Both the position numbers and the translations under genes were made by a program. A DNA stretch of 64,000 nt from Lysinibacillus macroides (GTDB lineage: Bacteria > Bacillota > Bacilli > Bacillales_A > Planococcaceae), in NCBI RefSeq assembly GCF_001281525.1, contig NZ_LGCI01000010.1:412489-476488 (forward strand), in the 5' to 3' direction. How positions within the stretch are numbered: position 1 is the first letter of the stretch; the number at the start of each line of letters is the position of its first letter. Shown one piece after another: positions 1-8,957 of this stretch. The notes under the pieces were generated by a model. The model saw nothing but the letters and a program-made list of their open reading frames with translations, had not been told where the DNA came from and searched no databases.

Positions 1-84
1 ATACAATCGAGAAATTCTTCTTCTCCGCTAATTCTTGAATCGTGATATAGCGGCTCTGAATTCGAATCTTACTTAACGACGCCT
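1..84 (-). pseudogene. IS3-family transposase OrfB, N-terminal fragment only
   Basis: Just after the OrfA stop a new minus-strand frame reads IRIQSRYITIQELAEKKNF and runs off the window. This resembles the start of IS150-type OrfB (DDE integrase), where a helix-turn-helix precedes the rve catalytic domain. The catalytic part lies outside the window, so its integrity cannot be judged. The frame begins near an AAAGGAGGCG tract that could serve as ribosome site or slippage context. Confidence 0.5.
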
Positions 85-578
85 CCTTTCGAGTTCCCCT
101 AACTTTTTTAATAGTAAATTCTCTGCACATAATCGTTCATTTTCGCGCTCCATCTGTTGAATTTTTAAGCGCAGTTCGTCCTCGGGTTTCCGTTCTTCTA
201 CGGTTGTTTTTCTTCCTTTAGTCATCCTTTTACTCAATCCTTTTCCTGAATCGTTTAATTCACTATGACTAGCATAGATTTTCAACCACTTTTTGAACAC
301 TGATAAACTACTAATCCCATATTTAGCTAGGATATCGAATATTTCTATGTTAAATAATCTTCCACAGCACGCTGCTTCAATTCTTCTGAGTACACCTTAT
401 TTTTCTTAGGGCGTACTAAAGCTTCTACTTCACCGTATTTATAAAGAGCACGCCATATTTGTAGGGTTATCATATTAACAGAAATAATCCTACAGATTTC
501 TTGACGTGTATGACGACATTCCTCTAAATATTAAAGTGCTAAGATTTTAACATCTGGTGAAAATGATTTTTTAGGTAT
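73..578 (-). pseudogene. IS3-family transposase OrfA, broken
   Basis: Translating the minus strand from about 578 gives a helix-turn-helix protein (SPDVKILAL, then YLEECRHTRQEICRI and later EELKQRAVEDY). In-frame stops fall after KILAL and again after EDYLT. The last open piece (73-300, 75 aa) ends in a leucine-zipper-like coiled coil (KIQQMERENERLCAENLLL), as in IS150-type OrfA proteins, where it mediates multimerisation. OrfA normally binds the IS ends and fuses with OrfB by programmed frameshifting. With two stops it cannot be made whole. Confidence 0.7.
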
Positions 579-777
579 AAAAAACTCCCCATTTAATAAA
601 CAGATTTTAATTTTCAATCTGTCTACCTAATAGGAAGCATATCAATGATCACCATTCTCTCAATAGCTTTTTTTACTAATCGTTTGCCATTTCATATTCA
701 GTTCATAAAGTCATGCTATAGTAAAACCCATAGAAGTAAAACATATTGTTTTACGATCATAAAGGAGGCATATTTCT

Positions 778-2535
778 TTGCAAGAGATAGCAAAAGATAC
801 AACGAAAAAACGGGATTGGCAACGCTTTATCCAGTTAGTCAAACAGGCGGAGCCACCTATTTGGCTACTCGTCATTGCTTTAGTGATGAGTTTAGCAACA
901 ACGGGCGTCGGCTTTATCGTACCGTTATTTACAAAACAATTAGTAGATGGCTTTTCCTTAGCATCCCTTAATTATTGGCAAATAGTAATACTTGGTGTTG
1001 CCTTTATTGCACAGGCTATAGCTAGTGGCTTATCTATTTACTATTTAAATCGAGTTGGACATCATGTTGTGGCAAAATTACGTGACCAGCTATGGCGAAA
1101 GCTGTTGCATTTACCAATCCCCTATTATGATGAACATGATACTGGTGAAACATTGAGCCGTGTTACGAATGACACGGCCGTTGTGAAAGAGCTTATAACA
1201 GAGCATTTAGCAAACTGTTTATCTGGCGTTATCTCCATAATAGGTTCTATTATCATTCTTCTATTTTTAGATTGGAAAATGACATTAGTCATGCTGATTG
1301 CCGTACCACTGGCTATGGTGATCTTAATGTTGTTAGGGCGACGCATGTTTGTGATTTCAAAAGGAATGCAAGATGAAACAGCAAAATTTACGTCTGTATT
1401 AAATCAAGTTTTACCTGAAACGCGCCTAGTCAAGGCTTCAAATGCTGAGCAAATTGAATATGAGCATGGAAAAAAGGGCATTACGAATCTCTTTACATTT
1501 GGCTTAAAAGAAGCAAAAATTCATGCACTGATTTCCCCGCTGATTTCATTCGTTCTGATGTCTGTGCTTGTAGCTATTATTGGCTATGGTGGTGTCCGTG
1601 TTTCCTCTGGAGAGCTGACGGCTGGCGATATGGTAGCATTTATTTTATATTTAATCCAAATCATTATGCCGATGACACAATTGACGATGTTCTTTACCCA
1701 ACTCCAAAAAGCAATGGGGGCTACAGAACGAATTAGTGCATTACTTGAATACGAGGAAGAACATATTGAAGAAGGCTTAACTGTAGAAAAAGTAGACCAA
1801 CCCATTTATGTTAAAAATGTTGACTTTTCTTATGGTGAAGAGCCTATTTTATCCGATATTAACTTCACAATTGAGCCAGGCAAAGTAACAGCCATCGTAG
1901 GACCAAGTGGTGGCGGTAAAACAACCACATTTTCTTTGCTAGAACGATACTATCAGCCTACGAACGGCAGTATCACACTAGGAGATACACCAATCGAAAC
2001 TTTCTCACTCCACTCTTGGCGCAGTCAAATCGGCTATGTGGCGCAGGAAAGTGCCCTGCTATCAGGTACGATTCGAGAAAATATTTGCTATGGTATAGAC
2101 CGTAAAGTGCAAGATGATGAACTAGAAAAAGTGGCTAAAATGGCCTATGCAGATCAATTTATTAATGAGCTTCCAGACAAGTTTGACACAGAAGTTGGAG
2201 AACGAGGCATCAAGCTTTCAGGTGGACAACGTCAGCGTATCTCTATTGCAAGGGCGCTGTTACGTAATCCGCAAATATTAATGCTGGATGAAGCCACATC
2301 GAGCTTAGATAGTAAATCAGAAATTTATGTACAAAAAGCATTAGACAACTTAATGCAAGGGCGCACAACATTAGTCATTGCGCACCGTTTATCGACAGTG
2401 GTAGATGCCGATCAAATATTATTTATTGAGAAAGGGCATATTACTGGCTGTGGCACACACGAAACACTCTTTGAAACACATGCTATGTATCGTGAGTTTG
2501 CCATGCAGCAATTACGCATTAAAGACGTTGAATAA
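778..2535 (+). CDS. bmrA: BmrA-type multidrug ABC exporter (fused membrane and ATPase half-transporter)
   Basis: A 585-aa half-transporter expected to work as a homodimer in the membrane, exporting hydrophobic drugs by ATP hydrolysis. The N-terminal ~320 residues form a six-helix ABC exporter domain. The C-terminal nucleotide-binding domain shows Walker [10 protein letters not shown] (from about residue 375), signature LSGGQ (480-484), Walker B ILMLDEA with catalytic Glu near 505, and the H-loop in VIAHRLST. Length matches B. subtilis BmrA (589 aa). The start is TTG at 778 behind AAAGGAGG. It lies 14 bp before a response regulator-kinase pair, so the three genes probably form one operon and the kinase may sense the exporter's substrate or activity. 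The exact substrate is not readable from sequence. Confidence 0.85.
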   Translation: MQEIAKDTTKKRDWQRFIQLVKQAEPPIWLLVIALVMSLATTGVGFIVPLFTKQLVDGFSLASLNYWQIVILGVAFIAQAIASGLSIYYLNRVGHHVVAKLRDQLWRKLLHLPIPYYDEHDTGETLSRVTNDTAVVKELITEHLANCLSGVISIIGSIIILLFLDWKMTLVMLIAVPLAMVILMLLGRRMFVISKGMQDETAKFTSVLNQVLPETRLVKASNAEQIEYEHGKKGITNLFTFGLKEAKIHALISPLISFVLMSVLVAIIGYGGVRVSSGELTAGDMVAFILYLIQIIMPMTQLTMFFTQLQKAMGATERISALLEYEEEHIEEGLTVEKVDQPIYVKNVDFSYGEEPILSDINFTIEPGKVTAIVGPSGGGKTTTFSLLERYYQPTNGSITLGDTPIETFSLHSWRSQIGYVAQESALLSGTIRENICYGIDRKVQDDELEKVAKMAYADQFINELPDKFDTEVGERGIKLSGGQRQRISIARALLRNPQILMLDEATSSLDSKSEIYVQKALDNLMQGRTTLVIAHRLSTVVDADQILFIEKGHITGCGTHETLFETHAMYREFAMQQLRIKDVE

Positions 2536-2549
2536 AGGGGTTTGTTGAA

Positions 2550-3227
2550 ATGACAAAACTATTAGTGGTGGATGATGATGCACATATTCGAGAATTGGTA
2601 AAAGTGTTTCTGCAAAATGAGGGCTTAGAGGTGATAGAGGCTATCGATGGTGTTGATGCACTGTCCAAATTAGACACTGAAAAAGTCGATATGGTCGTGA
2701 TGGATATTATGATGCCTAACATGGATGGCTGGGCATTGTGTGAGGAGATACGTTCATTCAATACAAATTTACCGATCCTTATGCTAACAGCTAAAGGCGA
2801 AACCTCTCAAAAAATCAAAGGCTTTCATTTAGGGACAGATGATTACCTTGTGAAGCCATTTGAGCCTGCCGAGCTAATTGTGCGTGTTAAGTCGATCTTA
2901 AAAAGATATCGTATTTCCCTTTCTCAAGTTGTAGAGGCCGGTAATGTTAAACTAAATCGCCTTACACACGAAGTGGCAATGAACGGCGAGACGATTCTGC
3001 TTCGTTTGAAGGAGTTCGAGCTATTATTTACACTTGCAAGCTATGTCGGCAAAACCTTTTCCCGTGAACAGTTGATCGAAGAAATCTGGGGCTACGACTA
3101 TGAGGGAGATGAACGAACAGTTGATGTCCATATCAAAAGAATACGAGAACGCTTTCCACAGGAGACAAGCGGCTTTGTCATTCGCACCATTCGTGGTCTT
3201 GGTTACCGCTTGGAACTAAGCACATGA
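2550..3227 (+). CDS. OmpR-family response regulator
   Basis: A 225-aa two-component regulator with an N-terminal receiver and C-terminal winged-helix DNA-binding domain. The receiver shows the acidic pocket DDD at 8-10, phospho-acceptor Asp52 in VVMDIMMP, Thr80 and Lys102. The C-terminal half carries the OmpR wing motif (RTVDVHIKRIRERF and IRTIRGLGYRLE). It starts 14 bp after the ABC exporter, and the next gene, a histidine kinase, overlaps its end by four bases, indicating translational coupling. The likely target is the upstream exporter operon, though no operator repeat is obvious. No particular B. subtilis orthologue is claimed. Confidence 0.9.
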   Translation: MTKLLVVDDDAHIRELVKVFLQNEGLEVIEAIDGVDALSKLDTEKVDMVVMDIMMPNMDGWALCEEIRSFNTNLPILMLTAKGETSQKIKGFHLGTDDYLVKPFEPAELIVRVKSILKRYRISLSQVVEAGNVKLNRLTHEVAMNGETILLRLKEFELLFTLASYVGKTFSREQLIEEIWGYDYEGDERTVDVHIKRIRERFPQETSGFVIRTIRGLGYRLELST

Positions 3228-4297
3228 GAAAACGAAGATTCATGTTAAGATTAGCGATGGTCTTTTGCCTGTTTCTGATTGCAAACACCGTTTTCGCTTT
3301 TATTTCCTATCATGTAACTTCATGGCTGTATGGACGGTTAGGGACTGAGCCTCATGGATTTTGGCTACAACTAGGTACAGTGATTGGTGTGTTTGCACTT
3401 TTTGCCTGTTCAGCTGCCATTATCTTTTTAATCGGACTAAATCGACAACGCAACTATTGGGATACGATTGTAGATGCATTAAGCCGCATGGCAAAAGGTG
3501 ATTTTGATGTTCAGTTGGATCTGAGGGCAGATGAGGAGGATCAATTTGGGCAATTGATTCATGGTATTAATCATATGGCCGTTGAGTTAGGTGAACTGGA
3601 AAGAATGCGTCAGGAGTTCATTTCCAACGTCTCCCATGAAATTCAATCACCTTTAACATCTATTAATGGCTTTGCAAAGGCACTGAAGAATATTAATCTA
3701 CCTGAAGAAAAGCGACAGCATTATTTAGACATAATTGAATTAGAAAGTAATCGATTATCAAAAATTAGCGACAACTTACTCAAGCTCACTTCCTTAGAAT
3801 CGCAGCATCATCCATTTGAGCCTACAAATTATCGACTCAATAAACAATTACGCAATGTGGTGCTGGCACTTGAACCGAATTGGTTAGCCAAACAAATTGA
3901 CTTCGATCTCGATCTTGATAACCTGAGCATCACTGCAGATGAGGATTTGCTAAATCAAGTCTGGATGAATTTGCTGACAAACAGTATTAAGTTTACACCT
4001 ACCAATGGAACCATCACATTATCTATGAAAAAGCAATTCGACACGATAACCGTGATGGTTCAAGATACTGGCATTGGCTTAACCGAAGAACAACAAAAGC
4101 ATATTTTTGAAAGATTTTATAAGGCCGATCAATCGCGAACTGCTGGAAATGGCGGTAGCGGATTAGGGCTGGCCATTGTCAAAAAAATAATTGATATGCA
4201 TCAAGGAACCATTGCTGTAGAGAGCAAAATAGCTGAATATACAAAATTTTTGATTACTGTACCCATCGACAGTACGCCAACTCGTGCAAACGACTAA
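3224..4297 (+). CDS. Membrane sensor histidine kinase (HAMP-HisKA-HATPase)
   Basis: A 357-aa kinase partnered with the preceding regulator (ATGA overlap). Two transmembrane segments lie at about residues 8-28 and 50-70 with only ~20 extracellular residues between them, so it is an intramembrane-sensing type, as is common for kinases next to ABC exporters. A HAMP linker follows (MAKGDFDVQLDLR), then the H-box NVSHEIQSPL with His138, the N-box (NLLTNSIKFT), G1 DTGIGL and G2 GSGLGLAIVKKI. Such kinases often respond to cell-envelope stress or to the transporter itself, which is inference here. The 3' end of the gene forms part of a strong terminator hairpin. Confidence 0.88.
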   Translation: MRKRRFMLRLAMVFCLFLIANTVFAFISYHVTSWLYGRLGTEPHGFWLQLGTVIGVFALFACSAAIIFLIGLNRQRNYWDTIVDALSRMAKGDFDVQLDLRADEEDQFGQLIHGINHMAVELGELERMRQEFISNVSHEIQSPLTSINGFAKALKNINLPEEKRQHYLDIIELESNRLSKISDNLLKLTSLESQHHPFEPTNYRLNKQLRNVVLALEPNWLAKQIDFDLDLDNLSITADEDLLNQVWMNLLTNSIKFTPTNGTITLSMKKQFDTITVMVQDTGIGLTEEQQKHIFERFYKADQSRTAGNGGSGLGLAIVKKIIDMHQGTIAVESKIAEYTKFLITVPIDSTPTRAND

Positions 4298-4320
4298 AAC
4301 CGTCTGCACGAGTTATTTTT
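4279..4320 (+). terminator. Rho-independent terminator after the exporter/two-component operon
   Basis: The arms AACTCGTGCAAACG and CGTCTGCACGAGTT (14 bp, one mismatch) are followed by TATTTTTT. The left arm lies in the last codons of the kinase gene. The stop of the oppositely oriented reductase gene lies immediately beyond. Confidence 0.85.
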
Positions 4321-4321
4321 T

Positions 4322-4909
4322 CTAGTAAGCTACTTTGCTAAAGTATCGATATACTTTATTTAGTTTTTGCTTTTGCTTCCCTCTTTTGCTTTCCATGTTA
4401 CCAAACTCAAAAAACTTCACTTTTTTCATCCCAACAAACTTAAACAACGCTCTCTTCATCAAAATTTTATGTGCATTGTTCAACCATAAAAATGGATAAT
4501 TGGTTGGTCCCTTCATCGTGGATACACAGACTACAGACTTCCCTTTTAAAAGACCCTCTGGAAATAACCCCTTTGTATCTCGATAAGCAAAGTTTGCCGC
4601 AAATAATTGGTCAATATACCCTAACAGCATGGCTGGCGGTCTCCCCCACCAGATTGGATAAACAAATACAAGTTGATCTGCCCAAGAGAGCTGTTGACGG
4701 TATTTTTCCATTTTCGGATCCCGATACATATCACGACGTCGTTTATGTTCATGGAAAATTAAGCGTGGATCGAACTGTTCTTCATATAAATCTAGTATCT
4801 GAATCTCCTCGATGGCAGGATTTTCTCGACACCCCTTTATCACTTCTTGTAAAAAAGCATAATTTAAACTTTTATGGTTGGGATATGTATAAACAATTAA
4901 CGTTTTCAA
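4322..4909 (-). CDS. Flavodoxin-fold NAD(P)H (quinone) dehydrogenase
   Basis: A 195-aa member of the NAD(P)H dehydrogenase (quinone)/general stress protein 14 family (YwrO, MdaB, KefF type), cytosolic FMN enzymes that reduce quinones or nitro compounds by two electrons. Seen: N-terminal TLIVYTYPNHKSLNYAF (FMN phosphate loop), WADQLVFVYPIWWGRPPAMLLGY (the YPxWW motif near residue 90) and a GPTNYP loop. I take the TTG at 4909 as start because GAGGAGG sits seven bases upstream; the longer frame from 4924 contains that site. It is transcribed divergently from a MarR regulator, with a duplicated inverted operator between them, a layout typical of quinone/electrophile-sensing MarR systems. Confidence 0.85.
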   Translation of the reverse strand: MKTLIVYTYPNHKSLNYAFLQEVIKGCRENPAIEEIQILDLYEEQFDPRLIFHEHKRRRDMYRDPKMEKYRQQLSWADQLVFVYPIWWGRPPAMLLGYIDQLFAANFAYRDTKGLFPEGLLKGKSVVCVSTMKGPTNYPFLWLNNAHKILMKRALFKFVGMKKVKFFEFGNMESKRGKQKQKLNKVYRYFSKVAY

Positions 4910-4928
4910 TGTGTGCCTCCTCATTACT

Positions 4929-4982
4929 TATCATTTGATAACAAAATAATAGTTCACTTCATTTTAGTTGTCAAATGATAAT
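4929..4982. promoter_or_regulatory. Duplicated MarR-type operator in a divergent promoter
   Basis: TATCATTTGATA (4929-4940) is repeated in inverted orientation as TGTCAAATGATA (4969-4980) about 28 bp away. Each copy is itself near-palindromic, as expected for a MarR dimer site. They flank the promoters of the reductase (minus) and the marR gene (plus), suggesting that the regulator controls both and itself. Confidence 0.6.
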
Positions 4983-5030
4983 TGTTTTAGGACAAGTTAT
5001 TTGTTATCTTGACAGTAAGAGGTGATCCCA

Positions 5031-5468
5031 TTGAATAAAAGCGCTTTATTTCATCAGTTTGTAGCATTTACAGCTACAATCCATCAAGTGACACATGATC
5101 TCACACAAAATATTACCGCTGCGAATATCACACCGCTACAATATAAAATTCTTGAATATATTAAAGTAAGCCAACCCGTCACACCAACCGAAATCAGTGA
5201 ATGTCAGCATATGTCCTTACCCAATACAAGCCGTGAACTACGGAAATTGCAGGAACGGCAGCTAATCCAAAAATTTAGCGACACAGCCGACCGCAGAAAG
5301 CAGTATGTCCGTTTGTCCAAAGAAGGTGAAAAAATGATGGAGGAGGCATTTGCCTGTATCGAAGAACGCTTTCTACAGCTTATCCAACACGCAACACAGG
5401 ATGATCTAAAGGACATCCAGCATGCTCTAGCCATTTTAGAGGAAAAGGTTTTACGCCAAAATGGCTAA
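5031..5468 (+). CDS. MarR-family transcriptional regulator
   Basis: A 145-aa winged-helix regulator, normally a dimeric repressor released by ligand or thiol oxidation. Seen: helix-turn-helix segment TEISECQHMSLPNTSRELRKL followed by the wing DTADRRKQYVRLSKEG with the conserved DxRxR. The start is TTG at 5031 (AGGTGAT seven bases upstream); an in-frame GTG at 5022 lies inside that site. The only Cys residues are in SECQHMS and EAFACIEE, so a single-Cys redox sensor of HypR/YodB type is possible but not shown. It is divergent from the NAD(P)H dehydrogenase gene, the most likely target. Confidence 0.88.
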   Translation: MNKSALFHQFVAFTATIHQVTHDLTQNITAANITPLQYKILEYIKVSQPVTPTEISECQHMSLPNTSRELRKLQERQLIQKFSDTADRRKQYVRLSKEGEKMMEEAFACIEERFLQLIQHATQDDLKDIQHALAILEEKVLRQNG

Positions 5469-5808
5469 GACCATGCTGCTTTTGGGGTGTGGTGATCGCT
5501 ACTATTGGAGAAGCAGGGGGCGAGATCTTTTTTGACTGAAATTGCGCTTTCTTAGGTTTGAAGTGCTCGCTTCTGATTCAAAGCCGTTCTTTCCTTGGCT
5601 TGAAGCGCTCTCTTTTACTTCAAACTTCTGAACCAAAAGTTGCTCATTCTTCTTGGAATTATTCGTCTTTCATGCAAAAAGGTTAGTCATAACTTGAAAT
5701 GAATTATTAAAAAATCTTTATCAGCATACCCGTGTCACTCACCCGAGATTCGTAACCACTTTGTCTTTTCTTTAATAGTATAAAGGTGAGTAGAAGGAGG
5801 AGTCTTAA
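5469..5808. repeat. Gene-free stretch with a 25-bp imperfect direct repeat
   Basis: No supported gene here. Two related 25-bp units lie at 5558-5582 (TTGAAGTGCTCGCTTC then TGATTCAAA) and 5600-5624 (TTGAAGCGCTCTCTTT then TACTTCAAA), about 17 bp apart. Each has short inverted ends TTGAA/TTCAA, so each could fold as a small hairpin. The function is unknown. The promoter for the next gene probably lies in 5730-5795. Confidence 0.45.
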
Positions 5809-6615
5809 GTGGAAGTAGTAGTGTTTGATCGGGAGTGGATTGAGGAACAGTTTGAAACACTTCCATTATGGCAACAGTCAGCCTATACTGATTTTGCTGC
5901 CACGATTGCAGATGAAGCGAATACGTTTCCGTGTATACCAGCAAGAATGGGCTTTTTATCAAACCATTTGCGCTATAGTTTTGTCGGGGATCCACGCGAG
6001 GAGCAATCGATTAGGATGTTAGCACAATGCTTAAAGGACTATACAAAAGCCTCACGAACTTTCGGGAAGTATACAACACTCACTGTGTTCTTTCATACCC
6101 CTCACGATATGCGAGATCGCTTTGAGGTGGCAGATTATCAGCAATTATTTTGGTCTATCTTAAATAATTTAACCAATATGGATGAGATGGAATGGCCTAA
6201 GAGTATACCAATGGAGCCTACTCACCATGAATGGGAGTTTTGCTTTCATGGAGAGCCCTATTTTATCTCTTGTGCAACACCAGCCCATAAATTGCGAAAG
6301 AGTCGCCATTTTTCCACCTTATTAATGGCCATTCAGCCACGTTGGATATTCGATGATATAAACAACTCAACGGCCTTTGGACGAAAAATCAAAAAGCTCA
6401 TTCGTCAGCGAATTGCAGACTATGACACAATTCCAGGACATCCAGATTTAAAATGGTACGGGCAAGAGGATAGTTATGAATGGAAGCAGTATTTTTTAAG
6501 TGATGATAACCATAGTCCATCCAAATGTCCTTTTTTAAGGATGTCTCAGGAAAACGGTTCATTCCGTAATGTTTCTTTGCCTTTTCACAACAATCCAGGT
6601 CGCCACACTGATTAA
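5809..6615 (+). CDS. YqcI/YcgG-family protein (GntA-like, possible heme-dependent guanidine N-hydroxylase)
   Basis: A 268-aa cytosolic protein of the YqcI/YcgG family. Conserved blocks seen: FPCIPAR (40-46), WPKSIPMEPTHHEWEFCFHGEP (129-150), PAHKLRKSRHF (158-168), QPRWIF (176-181), EWKQYFL (224-230) and a CPF motif (240-242). Characterised relatives such as GntA of guanitoxin biosynthesis are heme-dependent enzymes that hydroxylate a guanidine nitrogen. His160 and the His pair at 139-140 are candidate ligands here, by inference only. The GTG start at 5809 has AGAAGGAGG upstream. Its 3' end overlaps the convergent amino-acid permease gene by 57 bp, and an arginine-deiminase-like hydrolase follows the permease, so guanidino-amino-acid chemistry is a sensible hypothesis. 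The B. subtilis homologues have no assigned role. Confidence 0.8.
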   Translation: MEVVVFDREWIEEQFETLPLWQQSAYTDFAATIADEANTFPCIPARMGFLSNHLRYSFVGDPREEQSIRMLAQCLKDYTKASRTFGKYTTLTVFFHTPHDMRDRFEVADYQQLFWSILNNLTNMDEMEWPKSIPMEPTHHEWEFCFHGEPYFISCATPAHKLRKSRHFSTLLMAIQPRWIFDDINNSTAFGRKIKKLIRQRIADYDTIPGHPDLKWYGQEDSYEWKQYFLSDDNHSPSKCPFLRMSQENGSFRNVSLPFHNNPGRHTD

Positions 6616-7875
6616 GACTATAAAGAGCAGGCTCACGTAAAAACCGAGTCTGCTTGTTTTTTCACCTAAAGTGCCAGACACCGTCACAGCAATGAGCAAC
6701 ATCCCTATACCATTCTTTACATGCCCCCACTTCGTTAACTCCATGAGCTTCCAGTAGGTCACCAAAATAAAGAGCCAATTATAGATCAACATTAAACCCG
6801 CAGCCGTGATCAAATATTCAAAGATTTTTTCTGGCATCAAAAAACCAATCACAATCGTGATCACTAAACCACTCGTTAAAAACAAAAAGGCGGGAAAAGG
6901 AACTTTCATTTTTCCTTTCTTTGCGAGTATTGCCGGTGCATCATGGTCTTCAGCAAGTGTAGTGAGAATGGTAATGACCGCGTATAGCGAGGCAACCATT
7001 GTTGAAAAACCAGCAATGATTAGCACACCATTAAAAATATCTGCCACAAAAGGTATATGGTATCCTTGAAGCGCCGTAATAAAAGGACTTTCATCAATCG
7101 AAAAGTCTTTCCACGCAACGAGTGCCAATGCAAGGGCAATGGCCATGATGAAAATAATGGTAATCACGCTCAGCATAATTCTCCCTGCTTTTGGCGCCTC
7201 TTTTGGATTTTTCAAATCGATGACCATTAAACCCATCACTTCAATTCCTCCGTAGGCATAAAAGGCATAAAGTAATCCGAGCCAAATACCTTTTATTCCT
7301 TGTGAGAAAAATGCTTCATAATTAGCCTGAAGTGAAGCCATCGTAGCAGATGATGTGCCCCTCATGATGATGACCACTGCTACAATAATGAACATAATCA
7401 TGGCCGCTGCCTTTAAGGCACCGAAGATATTTTGGAAATTTTCAAAGCCCTTCATGCCTGTGAGAATTACGACTAAACCGATAGCAGCATAAATCGATGC
7501 AGCAATCCACAGGGGCAGTGCCGGAAACCAAAATTTCGTAAAAATGCCGAGCGCCATCAGTTGGCTTCCCATGATTAATAGCTCAGAAATCAAGTACAAC
7601 CAGCCATTGCTAAAGCCTGCCCAGCGTCCAAAGGCTTGCTTGGCATAGGTACGAAAAGAGCCTTTATCTGGGTTTTCCACAGACATTTTAACAAGTGCAT
7701 CATACACAATATACGTACAAATGGCCGCTAATAAAAAAGGAATTAATACCGCAGGCCCACTTTTATGAATGGCCATACTTGTCCCAAGAAAAAAGCCCGT
7801 TCCCAAAGTACAACCGATACCAAGAAGCGAAAGCTGCCACCAGGCCATACTTCCTTTAGCTGATTTTGAAGTCAT
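6559..7875 (-). CDS. APC-superfamily amino acid permease
   Basis: A 438-aa inner-membrane transporter with about 12 predicted helices. The first-helix signature SLLGIGCTLGTGFFLGTS (near 15-32) is the GxGxGxG-type substrate loop of the amino acid-polyamine-cation superfamily, and SFRTYAKQAFGRWAGFSNGW matches helix 3 of the AAT group. The start is ATG at 7875 with GAAGGG upstream. It lies 17 bp after the amidino-hydrolase gene, clearly the same transcript, which suggests that it imports arginine, citrulline or a related guanidino/ureido compound. Substrate cannot be read directly. Its last 19 codons overlap the end of the convergent YqcI/YcgG gene. Confidence 0.85.
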   Translation of the reverse strand: MTSKSAKGSMAWWQLSLLGIGCTLGTGFFLGTSMAIHKSGPAVLIPFLLAAICTYIVYDALVKMSVENPDKGSFRTYAKQAFGRWAGFSNGWLYLISELLIMGSQLMALGIFTKFWFPALPLWIAASIYAAIGLVVILTGMKGFENFQNIFGALKAAAMIMFIIVAVVIIMRGTSSATMASLQANYEAFFSQGIKGIWLGLLYAFYAYGGIEVMGLMVIDLKNPKEAPKAGRIMLSVITIIFIMAIALALALVAWKDFSIDESPFITALQGYHIPFVADIFNGVLIIAGFSTMVASLYAVITILTTLAEDHDAPAILAKKGKMKVPFPAFLFLTSGLVITIVIGFLMPEKIFEYLITAAGLMLIYNWLFILVTYWKLMELTKWGHVKNGIGMLLIAVTVSGTLGEKTSRLGFYVSLLFIVLISVATWIVVKRQRNITE

Positions 7876-7892
7876 TTGTTCTCAACCCTTCG

Positions 7893-8828
7893 TTACGTTC
7901 TTACTAATGGCAATGTCATACATCGAATGCCACCACCGCCTTTTTCAAGCTCAGTGACATCAACTTCAAGCAAGTTTTTATTCTTCAGCAGTGGATGCGC
8001 CAATAATTGTTGTTGTGTTGCCTGCTTGCTTATCAACAGTGTTTCTGGATTCAGGTTAATAAAGTTGATGTCTGGAATGGTCTTATACGAGTTCAGCCAG
8101 TAAACATCCAAACCATGACGCTTTAAAAATGACTCTACCATATCAAAACGACAGCTTTGAGCTGTTAACACCTGAACAGGAAAATGGCGTGCAAAGCTTT
8201 TAGCAACTACCAGATTCGCGTTCACAACATTACAATTCATATCTAAATGCAACGTATCATTGCTTTTAGGTAAATCAATTACGGCAATTTCAGAAAACCC
8301 CTCTTGAAAAATGCTTTCCTTTAAGCTTTCGATAGCTTCTATTGTTGTTCTCATCCCAAGATTAATAAGCACAGCATCTTTATTTAAAATTAACAAATCT
8401 CCGCATTCGAAGGAATGAAGCGGTTGCGAATTAGCTTTCCATTGTTGTGGAAACCATTTCGCTAAAAGTGAATGGGCAAGAGGATATTCTGGTCTTCTAA
8501 GCGAGCTTCCTGCGTTTCCAAGTAAAAGTCGATTACCAATGACACAGGCTAGGTCACGCACAAAATAACGATTCAGCAGCTGCTCACTTAATAGCTGCTG
8601 ATCTGGGGTTAGTTCGTTTGCATAATCAAGTACATGTACCCCTGCGTTTTCGAATGTTGTCTTTAATGCCATGAAATTATCCATTGCCTTCTGATGGTTG
8701 ACCGTATCACTCCAACCAACCTGCTCTGCTATTGTTAAATCCGTTACATCTACGATTGATGGTGCACAAAGCATCACTACTTTCAGTTCTCCATGTTCTG
8801 ACCAACAATTTAGTTGAAATGAATCCAT
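7893..8828 (-). CDS. Arginine deiminase-superfamily amidinohydrolase (DDAH/ADI-like)
   Basis: A 311-aa guanidino-modifying enzyme of the five-bladed ADI/DDAH fold. The triad is visible: Glu141 in SFECGD, His194 in TLHLDMN and nucleophile Cys303 in GGGGIRCMTLPL, plus the RDL motif (91-93) near a substrate loop. Such enzymes hydrolyse a guanidine to a ureido product, for example arginine or methylarginine to citrulline, through a Cys-amidino intermediate. At 311 aa it is shorter than ArcA (~410 aa), closer to DDAH length, and no arcB or arcC lies nearby, so a fermentative ADI pathway is unlikely. First gene of a two-gene operon with the APC permease. The start ATG at 8828 follows GGAGAG. Confidence 0.85.
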   Translation of the reverse strand: MDSFQLNCWSEHGELKVVMLCAPSIVDVTDLTIAEQVGWSDTVNHQKAMDNFMALKTTFENAGVHVLDYANELTPDQQLLSEQLLNRYFVRDLACVIGNRLLLGNAGSSLRRPEYPLAHSLLAKWFPQQWKANSQPLHSFECGDLLILNKDAVLINLGMRTTIEAIESLKESIFQEGFSEIAVIDLPKSNDTLHLDMNCNVVNANLVVAKSFARHFPVQVLTAQSCRFDMVESFLKRHGLDVYWLNSYKTIPDINFINLNPETLLISKQATQQQLLAHPLLKNKNLLEVDVTELEKGGGGIRCMTLPLVRT

Positions 8829-8957
8829 TCAAGTATTCTCTCCTTCTTCACAACAATCTCTGTTAGCGTTACCATGGACTTTCAGATTATACAAGGACCA
8901 TAATCAAGAAAAATTCTCCAATTATATGTAGGTATCAACCAATCGTTTTACCTGGTT

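Larger units (their letters stand above)
1..629 (-). mobile_element. IS3-family (IS150 group) element, degraded and cut by the window edge
   Basis: On the minus strand the sequence reads from a terminal end near 629 (TGTCTACCTAATAGG on the plus strand, next to an AT-rich inverted repeat of AAATCTG type at 599-622) into an orfA-like frame and then the start of an orfB-like frame that leaves the window at position 1. The order and the leucine-rich coiled coil at the end of orfA are typical of IS3-family elements. OrfA is broken by in-frame stops, so this copy is dead unless complemented in trans. A near-identical copy of the terminal segment is present alone at 29616-29660. Confidence 0.75.

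Noticed and set aside
4471..4938. 155-aa plus-strand open frame opposite the NAD(P)H dehydrogenase gene
   Set aside because: It is antisense to a gene with clear flavodoxin motifs, has no ribosome site and no recognisable protein pattern.
7893..8828. Calling the amidinohydrolase ArcA of an arginine deiminase pathway
   Set aside because: It is about 100 residues shorter than ArcA and no arcB, arcC or arcD with that pathway context is present.
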